Below, piece after piece: positions 33,114 to 41,406 of a stretch of 64,000 nucleotides of DNA. The first letter of the stretch is position 1. Every line of letters begins with the position of its first letter. Below the pieces are notes generated by a model. The model was not told the origin of the DNA. It did not search any database and saw only the letters and a list, made by a program, of their open reading frames with translations. This stretch comes from Rhodoferax sp. WC2427 (GTDB taxonomy: Bacteria; Pseudomonadota; Gammaproteobacteria; Burkholderiales; Burkholderiaceae_C): positions 4,278,001 to 4,342,000 of the forward strand of contig NZ_CP162006.1 in the NCBI RefSeq assembly GCF_040822085.1, given 5' to 3'. Position numbers and translations under genes: made by a program.

Positions 33114-34065
33114 TGCGCTCGATGGCGTCGGCCATCCAGTCTGGCTGGAGTGCAGCGGGTTGGCCGCCGGTGCGCACAGACACCGCCAAGCCCTCGGGGT
33201 GGGCCTCGATGTGCACACTGCCGCCCCAGTGCGACAACCACGCCAGCCAGGCCACGGTGGCAGACGACGGCGGCTCGTGCGACGCCGCATCCAGCAGCCA
33301 GGTGAGTACCGGGCGGCTGGTGAGCCTGGCGGTATCGCCCTGTAACAGCACCTGGCCCGGCAGCGCATCGGCCAGCGCCTGCAAGGCCGCGCTGGCGTTG
33401 TCCACCCCGGCAAAGCGTGGCTGCAGGCTGGCCAGGGCCTGGCCGATGGCAATGCTGCGCTGGGCTTCGTACTGCATCAGCTCGGCGTGGTCCATGCTGC
33501 GCCAATCGATGGGCGGCAGCGCGCAGCCGCTGAGTTCGGCCGCCTGAAGGTAGAGCTGCAAGCCGAGTGGGTAGTCCACATGCAGAAAGCCGGCGCACAC
33601 CACCGCCAGCTGCGAGATGCGGCTGGCCAGCAGCTGCTGGCGCTGCACGGCCATCTTTTCGCGCAGCAGGTCGTCGCGCTCGCAGCGGGTTTCGGCCAGC
33701 TCCAGGGCGTTGCGCATGTCGGAGCGCAGCAGCTCCAGGTCCCAGGGCTTGGTGACGTAGCGGTAGATTTCGCCGGTGTTGATGGCCTCAATGGCCTCGC
33801 CCAGTTCGGAGTAGGCGGTGGTGAGCATGCGCACCATCTGGGGGTAGTGCTCGCGGGCGTAGCGCAGCAGCTCGTTGCCGGTGGCTCCGGGCATGCGCTG
33901 GTCGGTGATGAGCACGGCGATCTCCGCGCCCCGTGCCCGCAGCACGGCCTTGCCGTCCTCTACCGACAAGGCGGTCAGCACCGGGGCCATGGGGTTGATC
34001 AGACGCTCAAAGTATTTGAGGGCCATGGGTTCGTCGTCAACGTACAGGATCTTGTCGGGTCTCAT
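33085..34065 (-). CDS. phcQ: PhcQ-like response regulator
   Basis: This 326-residue protein has an N-terminal receiver domain (residues about 4-125: ILYVDDEP, phosphoacceptor D55 in LITDQRMPG, Lys in YVTKPW) and a C-terminal region of about 190 residues without a known DNA-binding or enzymatic motif. It is the last gene of a four-gene operon that matches phcB-phcS-phcR-phcQ of Ralstonia in gene order and domain types; PhcQ there is a receiver protein that modulates quorum-sensing output. The ATG at 34065 overlaps the phcR-like gene by 29 bp. A TTG 24 nt upstream is the alternative start. Confidence 0.75.
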   Translation of the reverse strand: MRPDKILYVDDEPMALKYFERLINPMAPVLTALSVEDGKAVLRARGAEIAVLITDQRMPGATGNELLRYAREHYPQMVRMLTTAYSELGEAIEAINTGEIYRYVTKPWDLELLRSDMRNALELAETRCERDDLLREKMAVQRQQLLASRISQLAVVCAGFLHVDYPLGLQLYLQAAELSGCALPPIDWRSMDHAELMQYEAQRSIAIGQALASLQPRFAGVDNASAALQALADALPGQVLLQGDTARLTSRPVLTWLLDAASHEPPSSATVAWLAWLSHWGGSVHIEAHPEGLAVSVRTGGQPAALQPDWMADAIERISRLATDAE

Positions 34066-35254
34066 AGGGGGCCTTGCCAGGTTTATCAACAGAGAAAGAC
34101 TGGAAATACAGGGCTACACAGGCCCCTTGTCCAGCGACGGAAGTAATCGCAATGCTGCCGCCCATGGACTCCAGCACGCGACGGCACAGCAACAAACCCA
34201 TGCCATGGCGGCCGGTGTCGGCGTGGACGGCGATGGGCCGCAGGGTCAGGCGCTCCAGCAGCACCGGTGCGATGCCGGGGCCGTTGTCGGCAATCCGGAT
34301 GCAGGTGCTGTGGGTGTCGGCATCAAAGCCCAGCCAGATGTGCAGGCCGGGCTGGGGCCGGTCGCGCAGGGCCAGCAAGGCGTTTTTGGTCAGGGTGCAC
34401 AGCACCAGGTACAACAGATCGCGGCGGCCTGGCAGTACAAAGTCGGCCTCGATCTGGGTGCTGACCCAGGCACGCTCGTCTCCCACGAAGGGGTATTCGT
34501 CCAGCAGGTACTGGAGCAGGCTGCTGGCCATCACCGGTTGGGGCGCGTCCGGGGCACCGGGGTAGGCATCGCGGGCCGACTGCACGAAGCTGGAGACCAA
34601 CGACTGGCAAAAAAGGGTCTGGCGTTCGGCCGACACCAGGGCCTGCAGGATCTCGCCCGGCGCGGCCTCGGCAAACAGGGCCATGCCGGCGATGTCCGCC
34701 GGGGCGAACCCAGGGGCCAGGTGCCGCTCTTTCACGGCCGTGAGGTAGCCGCGTACGGCACCCAGCGGGGCCATCAGTTCGTGGGCTAGAAAGCCCACGG
34801 TGTCGCGCAGGGCGGTGACGCGGTGGGCGTGCACCATGTGCTGCAGCGCCTGCTGGTGGTGCAGGGCCAGCGCGTCGCGCAAGGCCTGGCGGGTGGGCTC
34901 GAAGGCCAGCGGCTTCTCCAGGATACGGAAGACCTGGCCCTCGTTGACGGCGGCAATGGCCAGCGCTTTGTCGGCATGGCCAGTGGCCAGCATGCGCACC
35001 ATCGGCCGGTACTCCCGCAGCACGGTGCGCAGCAGGTCCATGCCGTCGCGCTGGGGCATGCGGTAGTCGGTGACCAGCACGGCAATCTCCGCCGAATGGT
35101 CCTGCAGCAGCGCCAGCGCCGCGTCCACGCTGGTGGCGGTGAGGATGGTGAATTCATCGGCGAAGCTGCGCGCAAACCATTTGCAGGACAGGGGCTCGTC
35201 GTCGACGAACAGGACGCTGGCAGCGTGCGCAAAAGCCAGGGAAGTTTCAGACAT
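34037..35254 (-). CDS. phcR: PhcR-like receiver-histidine kinase hybrid
   Basis: This 405-residue protein has an N-terminal receiver domain (VLFVDDEPL, D63 in VLVTDYRMPQRDG, K in ILEKPLAF) followed by a histidine-kinase-like module. The module has an HELMAPLGAVRGYL H-box, a KNALLAL N-box, IADNGPGIAP and GMGLLLCRRVLESMGG. A receiver joined to a C-terminal kinase domain, with no output domain, is the unusual make-up reported for PhcR of Ralstonia. The start overlaps the upstream kinase stop by 8 bp, and the 3' end overlaps the next receiver gene. The function, relaying from the PhcS-like kinase, is inferred from that parallel. Confidence 0.78.
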   Translation of the reverse strand: MSETSLAFAHAASVLFVDDEPLSCKWFARSFADEFTILTATSVDAALALLQDHSAEIAVLVTDYRMPQRDGMDLLRTVLREYRPMVRMLATGHADKALAIAAVNEGQVFRILEKPLAFEPTRQALRDALALHHQQALQHMVHAHRVTALRDTVGFLAHELMAPLGAVRGYLTAVKERHLAPGFAPADIAGMALFAEAAPGEILQALVSAERQTLFCQSLVSSFVQSARDAYPGAPDAPQPVMASSLLQYLLDEYPFVGDERAWVSTQIEADFVLPGRRDLLYLVLCTLTKNALLALRDRPQPGLHIWLGFDADTHSTCIRIADNGPGIAPVLLERLTLRPIAVHADTGRHGMGLLLCRRVLESMGGSIAITSVAGQGACVALYFQSFSVDKPGKAPYETRQDPVR

Positions 35255-36596
35255 GTTGGTGGGCCAGTCCCAGGTCAAACGCAAATTCGGTCCACGCACC
35301 GGGCTCGCTGCTGACGCGCAAGGAACCGCCGTGGCGCTGCACGATGGCATAGCTCACACTCAGGCCCAGGCCCAGACCCTTGCCCACGTCGCGGGTGGTG
35401 AAAAACGGTTCGAACACCCGGGCCAGGTGCCCGGGCTGGATGCCGGTGCCGTTGTCGCGCACGGTGACTTCCAGCCGGTCGCCCTGGCGCACGGCCCGCA
35501 CCTCGATGCGCGGGTCGGTGCGGGCGGCTTTGTGCAAGGCCAGCGCGGCATTGCCCAGCAGGTTGATGAGTACGCCGATCAGCGCAGGCTCGTCGCCGCG
35601 CACGTGGGTGTCCATGGGCAACTCGACCTGCACGGCGATGCCTTTGAGCTCAAAGCCCGTCAGGCGCAGCGCCGATTGCAGGGCTTTTTCAAACAGGAAG
35701 ATGCGGCTGCTGCTGGCATCGCCGGGCTGCTGGTAGGCAAAGGTCTTCAGGTCGGAGACGATGCTTTGCACCCGCTGCATGCCCTCTTTGGCATCGCCCA
35801 GGCTTTCCTGCAGGTCGGCGCTGCGCAGCACCGCGGGGTCCATCAGCGACATGTTGAGCGCCATCAGGCTGTAGTTGACGGGGTTGTTGACCTCGTGCAG
35901 CAAGCCCGCCGCCAGGGTACCCAGCGCGGCCATCTTTTCCTGCTGCATCATGTGGCCCTTGATCTCGGCCAGCGCCTGGTTGGTGTGCTGCAGCGCCGCG
36001 TTCTTCAGCTGGATTTCTTTTTTGAGCCGAAACGACAGCCAGCGCCAGCGCTCGTTGTAGACGGCCAAAGCAATGCCAATGATGGCGTAGAACAGCATGA
36101 ACAAGGCATTCCCCCCAAATGCATGAAAGTCCTGGATACCCCCCTGGCGCCAGACACAGGCGACCCCGTAAGCCGCCAGCGTCAAGGTGCCAAAAAACAC
36201 GGCTTCCATGAAGGAGATGGGCAAGAAAAAAGCCATGCCGCTGAGCACAAAGGTCAGGCCGACAAAGTAGATCGACTGCTCGCCGTTGGTTTTGTAAATC
36301 ATCCAGGACACCATGGCCTGCGGCACACACAGCCAGAAATACGTCAGCGCCTTGATGTGGTCGCGGCCCCAGGCGTACCGGTAGCTCCACAGCACCAGCC
36401 CAATCACCACGCAGGCAGCGACGCGCACATGCAAAAACTCCGGGGCAAACCGGGGGTAAAAAATATGGTCCAGCGCCAGGCCGGCCAGCACCAGCACGAT
36501 GGTCATCAGGCAGGCGGCCCGACTGTTGAAAATCAGGTAGCCGTGCAGCTCTTGCCGGTAGGCAGCATCTTTGCGCGGCTGGATGAAGCGCATCAT
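35247..36596 (-). CDS. phcS: PhcS-like membrane sensor histidine kinase
   Basis: This is a 449-residue sensor kinase whose N-terminal half (residues about 25-180) holds six membrane segments and almost no periplasmic domain, as expected for a kinase sensing a lipophilic signal. The H-box is GLLHEVNNPVNYSL with H234. ATP-binding motifs are LLGNAALALHKA, VRDNGTGIQPGH and GLGLGLSVSYAIVQRHGG. It starts on an ATGA overlap with the methyltransferase stop. In Ralstonia, PhcS detects 3-hydroxy fatty acid methyl esters; the same role here is inferred from operon structure. Confidence 0.8.
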   Translation of the reverse strand: MMRFIQPRKDAAYRQELHGYLIFNSRAACLMTIVLVLAGLALDHIFYPRFAPEFLHVRVAACVVIGLVLWSYRYAWGRDHIKALTYFWLCVPQAMVSWMIYKTNGEQSIYFVGLTFVLSGMAFFLPISFMEAVFFGTLTLAAYGVACVWRQGGIQDFHAFGGNALFMLFYAIIGIALAVYNERWRWLSFRLKKEIQLKNAALQHTNQALAEIKGHMMQQEKMAALGTLAAGLLHEVNNPVNYSLMALNMSLMDPAVLRSADLQESLGDAKEGMQRVQSIVSDLKTFAYQQPGDASSSRIFLFEKALQSALRLTGFELKGIAVQVELPMDTHVRGDEPALIGVLINLLGNAALALHKAARTDPRIEVRAVRQGDRLEVTVRDNGTGIQPGHLARVFEPFFTTRDVGKGLGLGLSVSYAIVQRHGGSLRVSSEPGAWTEFAFDLGLAHQHV

Positions 36597-38020
36597 GCCG
36601 CCACGCCACCCACGGTGGATTCGGAAAAAATGTTCACTCCGGTGGCATCGGTGTAGACCGTGGTGTTGCACAGGCCCGGCGGCAGAATGCGCTGCACATC
36701 GGCCTCGTCGCGGCAAATCAAATGCCACTCCAGAAAGTGCTCCATCCAGCGCCGCTCGGGGTTGCTGGAATGCACATTGGTCAGCAGCAGCTTGCCGCCC
36801 ACACGCGACTGGTTGACCATGTACCGGATCAGTCGGTTGCACACCTTGTCCGTCAGGTAGTCGAACAGACCGGCGCAGTACACGTAGTCAAACCGCTCGG
36901 CCTCGGACAGTGGCTGGGCCAGGTTGCCGCGTTTGAGCAACTGGTGGACCGAGGCGTGCTGCAGCGTGAGGTGCAGGGTTTTTCCGGTGCCTTGGTGCAG
37001 GGCGTCCAGCATCCGGCGGGTATGGTCCAGCGACTCTTCGCTGAAATCCACCAGCACAAATTCCAGGCGGTCGAAATGCGGATTCGTCTGCACCAGCCGC
37101 TGGATTTCCAGGGCCGGGCCGCAGCCGATGTTCAGCACCCGCATCGGGCGCCGGGCCTGCACGGCCTGTGCGGCCAGGGCTTCCAGCCGGTCGAACAAGA
37201 TGCCGATACGGTTGCGGTGGGCCTGCGCCACACCAGCCTGCAAAAACATGAAGTTGACCAGCTGGAAATAGCTGCTGGGGCCCTGCCGGGGGTCGCCCAC
37301 GATCTGGTTCACCATCTCGTAGTCGCCCGCATAGCCCAGCGGCTTGGAGAAGGTGCGGTGCACAAACGGTGCCCGCAGGATCAGCGGATGGATGGCGCTC
37401 TGGGCAAAGCTGCGGTGCAGGGGGACCAACGCATCGGGTACCAAGGCGGCCTCCCGGTCAAACCACCGCAGGTACTCGCGGCCCTTGTGCAGCAACGGTG
37501 TCCCCAGTTCCACAAACACTTCGGGCGGGATGCGGCCGTCGGCATCGCGCGGCAGACGGCCCGCTACATCCAGCTGGTCGATCCAGCGCGCCACCTCGAA
37601 AAAATAGGCCCGCATTTCACTCACCACCACCTGGTAGTCGCGGCGCACGTTGAAGCGGCTGGCCCAGTCCTGTACAAAAGCCGTTGCAGCCTCCCCGGCG
37701 GCAGCGGGGCCTGCCTGGATGGGCCCTACCTCGTTCCAGGCATCCATCAAGCCCACCGACACCACCACCATCAGGCCGGTGTTGACCAGGCTGACCACCA
37801 CCGCCCGGCCCTGGTACACGATCTGCTGGGCAGCGCGCACGGTCAGATCGTGCAACACCTCACTCACCTGCACCAGGGCATCGGGGTTGTAGACCTCCAT
37901 CACCAAGGAGCCCCGCTGGTGGCTGATGAGGGTAGCGCGCACCGCATCGTGCTTACTGTTGCGGAAGCTGATCACCGGATGGATGGCGGTTAAGGACTGC
38001 ACGGGATGGGGCACCAGCAA
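36593..38020 (-). CDS. phcB: PhcB-like SAM methyltransferase, likely 3-hydroxy fatty acid methyl ester synthase
   Basis: This protein of about 475 residues has a C-terminal class I methyltransferase domain: motif I VLNIGCGPALEIQRL near residue 293, followed by EFVLVDFSEESLDHTRR and YCAGLFDYLTD. An N-terminal region of about 270 residues includes a beta-rich segment (residues 25-95) that could be PilZ-like. This matches proteins annotated as extracellular-factor 3-hydroxypalmitate methyl ester biosynthesis protein (PhcB). Ralstonia PhcB methylates 3-hydroxy fatty acids to make the autoinducer. The TTG start at 38020 is the longest option; later GTG codons are possible. It is first in the operon and coupled to the PhcS-like gene. 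Confidence 0.8.
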   Translation of the reverse strand: MLVPHPVQSLTAIHPVISFRNSKHDAVRATLISHQRGSLVMEVYNPDALVQVSEVLHDLTVRAAQQIVYQGRAVVVSLVNTGLMVVVSVGLMDAWNEVGPIQAGPAAAGEAATAFVQDWASRFNVRRDYQVVVSEMRAYFFEVARWIDQLDVAGRLPRDADGRIPPEVFVELGTPLLHKGREYLRWFDREAALVPDALVPLHRSFAQSAIHPLILRAPFVHRTFSKPLGYAGDYEMVNQIVGDPRQGPSSYFQLVNFMFLQAGVAQAHRNRIGILFDRLEALAAQAVQARRPMRVLNIGCGPALEIQRLVQTNPHFDRLEFVLVDFSEESLDHTRRMLDALHQGTGKTLHLTLQHASVHQLLKRGNLAQPLSEAERFDYVYCAGLFDYLTDKVCNRLIRYMVNQSRVGGKLLLTNVHSSNPERRWMEHFLEWHLICRDEADVQRILPPGLCNTTVYTDATGVNIFSESTVGGVAA

Positions 38021-38325
38021 GAGTTAGACCTGCAGGAATTCACGGGCTAGCGGTCAAGGCGGAATGGCCGCACACGGGCAACATGTTGTACGTTCGGCAG
38101 GTGAAAGTCAAAATGGACGCGATTGCCAACCCCATGGCAATTGCCCGGATACCGCCTGTGCCCCACCCTACACGCCCATGTTTTGTCACGTTCAGCCTTC
38201 CGCAAAACCCCAAACAAGCCCCCAAAATTCCCGCTTGTAGCGGCCACACGAAATGCAAATTTCACCGGTAGTCTATACATTACCAATGCATTCAAAATGT
38301 AATAAATTGAAACTCGAATAAAGCC
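38021..38325. other. Divergent region between phcB-like and NTF2-like genes
   Basis: These 305 bp carry the promoters for two divergent genes. I see no convincing gene; a 62-codon frame in it is not protein-like. The right end is AT-rich and holds a 24-bp dyad (38277-38300). Confidence 0.5.
38277..38300. promoter_or_regulatory. Candidate operator dyad upstream of the phc-like operon
   Basis: ACATT and AATGT flank the perfect palindrome AATGCATT with 3-bp spacers, giving a 24-bp dyad with 9 of 12 positions symmetric. It lies 26 bp before the NTF2-like start and about 256 bp before phcB. Confidence 0.4.
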
Positions 38326-38811
38326 ATGCACGCCCACCAAACCACGCTGGAACGCTTCTACACCGCCTTCGCCCAACTCGATGCAGACACCATGGCGGCC
38401 TGCTATGCGCCGCAGGCGCAGTTCGAGGATGCGGTGTTTTCCTTGCGGGGCCAGCGGGAGGTTGGCGGCATGTGGCGCATGCTGTGTGCGGCCACCCGCA
38501 CCCAGGGCCGGGACGTGTGGAAACTGGAGTTCAGTGGCCTGCAGGCCGATGCAACCACCGGCCAGGCCCACTGGGAGGCGCACTACCGGTTCAGCGCGAC
38601 CGGACGGCTGGTGCACAACCGGATCGACAGCAGTTTCAGCTTCAACCCGCAAGGGCTGATCGTGAACCAGGTGGACCGGTTTGATTTTTGGGCTTGGTCG
38701 CGCCAGGCACTGGGCACGCCGGGGCTGCTGCTGGGCTGGACGCCGTTTCTGCGTACCCAGGTGCGCCGAAAGGCCGCCGCCAATTTGCAGAAATTTTTGG
38801 CGAAGCCGTGA
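38326..38811 (+). CDS. NTF2-like (SnoaL-type) protein
   Basis: This 161-residue protein has the NTF2-like cone fold pattern: an N-terminal helix pair with LERFYTAFAQLDADTMAACYAPQ, then strands with FEDAVFSLRG and the C-terminal VDRFDFWAWSRQALGTPG. Such domains bind or isomerise small hydrophobic molecules, or are non-catalytic. It is divergent from the phcB-like gene; whether it is part of the same regulon is unknown. The stop codon lies inside a 12-bp inverted repeat shared with the convergent neighbour. Confidence 0.75.
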   Translation: MHAHQTTLERFYTAFAQLDADTMAACYAPQAQFEDAVFSLRGQREVGGMWRMLCAATRTQGRDVWKLEFSGLQADATTGQAHWEAHYRFSATGRLVHNRIDSSFSFNPQGLIVNQVDRFDFWAWSRQALGTPGLLLGWTPFLRTQVRRKAAANLQKFLAKP

Positions 38812-38848
38812 GCCTCAACCTTCAAAAAATACCATAGAGGCTCACGGC
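38805..38848. terminator. Inverted repeat between convergent NTF2-like and YecA-like genes
   Basis: GCCGTGAGCCTC and its exact reverse complement are separated by 20 nt containing an A-run. The 12-bp stem could end transcription from both sides, although neither arm is followed by a T-run. The left arm includes the end of the NTF2-like gene. Confidence 0.5.
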
Positions 38849-38864
38849 GTTTGCAGACCCTGTC

Positions 38865-39686
38865 TCAGGTCATGCCGTGGCACTTTTTGTACTTTTTGCC
38901 GCTGCCGCAAGGGCATGGGTCGTTGCGGCCCGGCGTGGCTTCGACGCGCACGGTTTCCACCCGCGGGCCGATGCTGCGCCACAGCGCGCGCAGGTCGTAC
39001 ACCGCCCACAGGGCTTCGCCGAAGGCTTCCATGCGGGCCATGGACATGCTGGGGGGCGGTTCTTCACCGCCTTCTTCGTCGGGGCCATAGGCGGAGACTT
39101 CGGCCGGGCCGGTGTCGTCTTCGGTGAGTGCCACGATGGCCTCCAGGCCGGCATCCAGCGCCTTCACGGCTTCTTTGTCCTTGGCCGGAGCCACCCACTC
39201 TTCGGGCCAGGATTCGACCGCAAACATGAAGCCCAGGGCCCACACCTGGCCGAAGGCGGGCAGCGGACCGTCCTCTTCCTCTTCGCCCTGCAGGGCTTCG
39301 GCACGTTCTTCGGGGCTGAGCGACAGCATCATGCCGCGCACGTCCAACACCTCGGGGGAGTAGGCTTTCTCGTCCGACAGGTTGCGCACATCCTCGGCAT
39401 CCAGCGCCGCGGTCACCTCGTCCCAACGGCGATTCCATAACGCCATGAAGGCTTCTTTTTGGGCTTCGTCGGCAAAACTGCCTTCGCCGTCTTCGCCGAT
39501 GTCGAGCAGCACCGACAGATATTCCTCGGGGGCGATGGGCTTGCGGCCACAGATGACGGCGGCCATGAAGCCTTCGCAAAACTCCCACTGCGGGGTTTCG
39601 TCATAGCGCTCGCGCAGATCTTCCAGGATCAGGTCCAGGGCATCAAAGTCTTCGGGTTGCAAGGGGGAAAGGGGAGTCGAGGTCAT
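38865..39686 (-). CDS. YecA/UPF0149-family protein with C-terminal SEC-C zinc motif
   Basis: This 273-residue acidic protein has an UPF0149 (YecA) domain (residues about 15-175, with [18 protein letters not shown] and [17 protein letters not shown]) and a C-terminal SEC-C motif, [19 protein letters not shown]. The SEC-C segment is the same zinc-binding tail that lets SecA bind ribosomes and SecB, so a role near translation or secretion quality control is plausible. The ATG at 39686 is chosen over an upstream start because the extra residues are not conserved-looking. Confidence 0.85.
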   Translation of the reverse strand: MTSTPLSPLQPEDFDALDLILEDLRERYDETPQWEFCEGFMAAVICGRKPIAPEEYLSVLLDIGEDGEGSFADEAQKEAFMALWNRRWDEVTAALDAEDVRNLSDEKAYSPEVLDVRGMMLSLSPEERAEALQGEEEEDGPLPAFGQVWALGFMFAVESWPEEWVAPAKDKEAVKALDAGLEAIVALTEDDTGPAEVSAYGPDEEGGEEPPPSMSMARMEAFGEALWAVYDLRALWRSIGPRVETVRVEATPGRNDPCPCGSGKKYKKCHGMT

Positions 39687-39741
39687 GAAGATCACCGGTG
39701 GCAAAGCCCCAGTTTAGCCAGTAGCATCGCGCCCAGGAGAA

Positions 39742-41406
39742 ATGTCTATGTTGGAATACTTGAATACGGTCTACCCCATCCGCTATACCGCCATGGGGCT
39801 GTGTGTGATGGGCCTGCTGCTGAGCCTGTTCAGCCTGGTGGCCTTGCACACCGGACTGTTGCCGCTGCTGGTGTTTGGCGGCCTGGTGGGGCTGGGAATT
39901 TTTGACCTGCGGCAGACCAAAAAGTCGGTGCTGCGCAACTACCCGGTGATCGGCCACATGCGCTACATGCTGGAGTACGTGCGCCCGGAAATCCGCCAGT
40001 ACTTCATCGAGGCCGACAACGATGCCAACCCCTTCTCGCGCGCCCAGCGCTCGCTGGTGTACCAGCGCGCCAAGAGCGACATCGACAAGCGCCCGTTTGG
40101 CACCCAGCTGGATGTGCTGGCCGAGGGCTACGAGTGGATCAACCACTCGGTGGCCCCCACCGTCACGCCGTCGCACGACTTTCGCACCACCATCGGGCTG
40201 GACAGCCGCACCGGGCTGCAGGCCAGCAGCTCCAGTTGCACCCAGCCCTACAGCGCCAGCGTGTTCAGCATCTCGGCCATGAGCTTTGGCGCGCTGTCGG
40301 CCAATGCCATCCTGGCGCTGAACCAGGGGGCCAAGCAGGGCCACTTTGCGCACGACACGGGCGAGGGCTCCATCTCGGTGCACCACAAAACCCACGGCGG
40401 CGACCTGGTGTGGGAAATCGGCTCGGGCTACTTTGGCTGCCGCAACGACGACGGCAGCTTCAACCCCGAACGCTTTGCCGCCAACGCCGCCAATCCGCAG
40501 GTCAAGATGATCGAGCTCAAGCTCAGCCAGGGAGCCAAACCTGGCCACGGCGGCGTGCTGCCCGGCCCCAAGGTCAGTGCCGAGATCGCCGAAGCCCGCG
40601 GCGTACCCGAGGGGGTGGACTGCGTCTCGCCCTCGTCCCACAGCGCGTTTAGTACGCCCGTCGAGATGATGCTGTTCATCGCCCGGCTGCGCGAGCTGTC
40701 GGGCGGCAAGCCCACCGGCTTCAAGCTGTGCATCGGCCACCCCTGGGAATGGTTCGCCATGGTCAAGGCCATGCAGACCACCGGCATCACGCCCGACTTC
40801 ATCGTGGTGGACGGGGCCGAGGGCGGCACCGGCGCGGCTCCGCTGGAATTTACCGACCACGTGGGCGCGCCACTGCAAGAGGGCCTGCAACTGGTGCACA
40901 ACACCCTGCGCGGCGTGGGCCTGCGCAGCCGCATCCGGTTGGGCTGCGCGGGCAAGGTGGTCAGCGCCTTCGACATCGCACGGATGATGGCGCTGGGGGC
41001 CGACTGGTGCAATTCGGCCCGCGGCTTCATGTTTGCGCTGGGCTGCCTGCAGGCCCAGGCCTGCCACACCGGCCACTGCCCCACGGGCGTGACCACCCAG
41101 GACCCGGTGCGCCAGCAGGCGCTGATCGTGCCTGACAAGGCGGTGCGGGTGTTCAACTTCCACCAGAACACGCTCAAGGCCCTGAAAGAGATGGTGCAGG
41201 CCGCCGGGCTGATGCACCCGGGCGACATCACCGCCCACCACATCGTGCGGCGGGTCAATGAAACCGGGGTCAAGCTGCTGGTCAGCATCATGCCGCCGCT
41301 GCCGCTGGATGCCCTGCTCGACCGGGACATCAGCGCCCTGCCCAACGTCTACAAGTTCTACTGGCCGCGCGCCAGCGCCGACAGCTTTACGCTACAAATT
41401 GAATAG
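39742..41406 (+). CDS. FMN-binding glutamate synthase-family protein, membrane-anchored
   Basis: This 554-residue protein resembles the FMN/synthase domain of the glutamate synthase large subunit without the amidotransferase part. Two N-terminal membrane segments (about 14-35 and 37-55) precede the domain. Landmarks are SISAMSFGALSANAILALNQGA, a GEGSISVHHK stretch, VVDGAEGGTGAAPLEF, and CLQAQACHTGHC, whose Cys spacing (C-x5-C-x4-C) fits the 3Fe-4S cluster of glutamate synthases. The reaction is unknown; it may oxidise or reduce an amino acid-like substrate. AGGAG also fits a start at the second Met (39748). The last residues and stop lie in a dispersed repeat. Confidence 0.85.
   Translation: MSMLEYLNTVYPIRYTAMGLCVMGLLLSLFSLVALHTGLLPLLVFGGLVGLGIFDLRQTKKSVLRNYPVIGHMRYMLEYVRPEIRQYFIEADNDANPFSRAQRSLVYQRAKSDIDKRPFGTQLDVLAEGYEWINHSVAPTVTPSHDFRTTIGLDSRTGLQASSSSCTQPYSASVFSISAMSFGALSANAILALNQGAKQGHFAHDTGEGSISVHHKTHGGDLVWEIGSGYFGCRNDDGSFNPERFAANAANPQVKMIELKLSQGAKPGHGGVLPGPKVSAEIAEARGVPEGVDCVSPSSHSAFSTPVEMMLFIARLRELSGGKPTGFKLCIGHPWEWFAMVKAMQTTGITPDFIVVDGAEGGTGAAPLEFTDHVGAPLQEGLQLVHNTLRGVGLRSRIRLGCAGKVVSAFDIARMMALGADWCNSARGFMFALGCLQAQACHTGHCPTGVTTQDPVRQQALIVPDKAVRVFNFHQNTLKALKEMVQAAGLMHPGDITAHHIVRRVNETGVKLLVSIMPPLPLDALLDRDISALPNVYKFYWPRASADSFTLQIE

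Noticed and set aside
38083..38271. A 62-codon frame in the phcB/NTF2 spacer
   Set aside because: It has no RBS, a composition rich in Pro with irregular codon use, and lies over the likely divergent promoters.
39643..41241. A 532-codon minus-strand frame opposite the FMN glutamate synthase-like gene
   Set aside because: It has shadow-frame composition (His, Gln, Gly, Ala) and no recognisable domain; the plus-strand gene has clear motifs.
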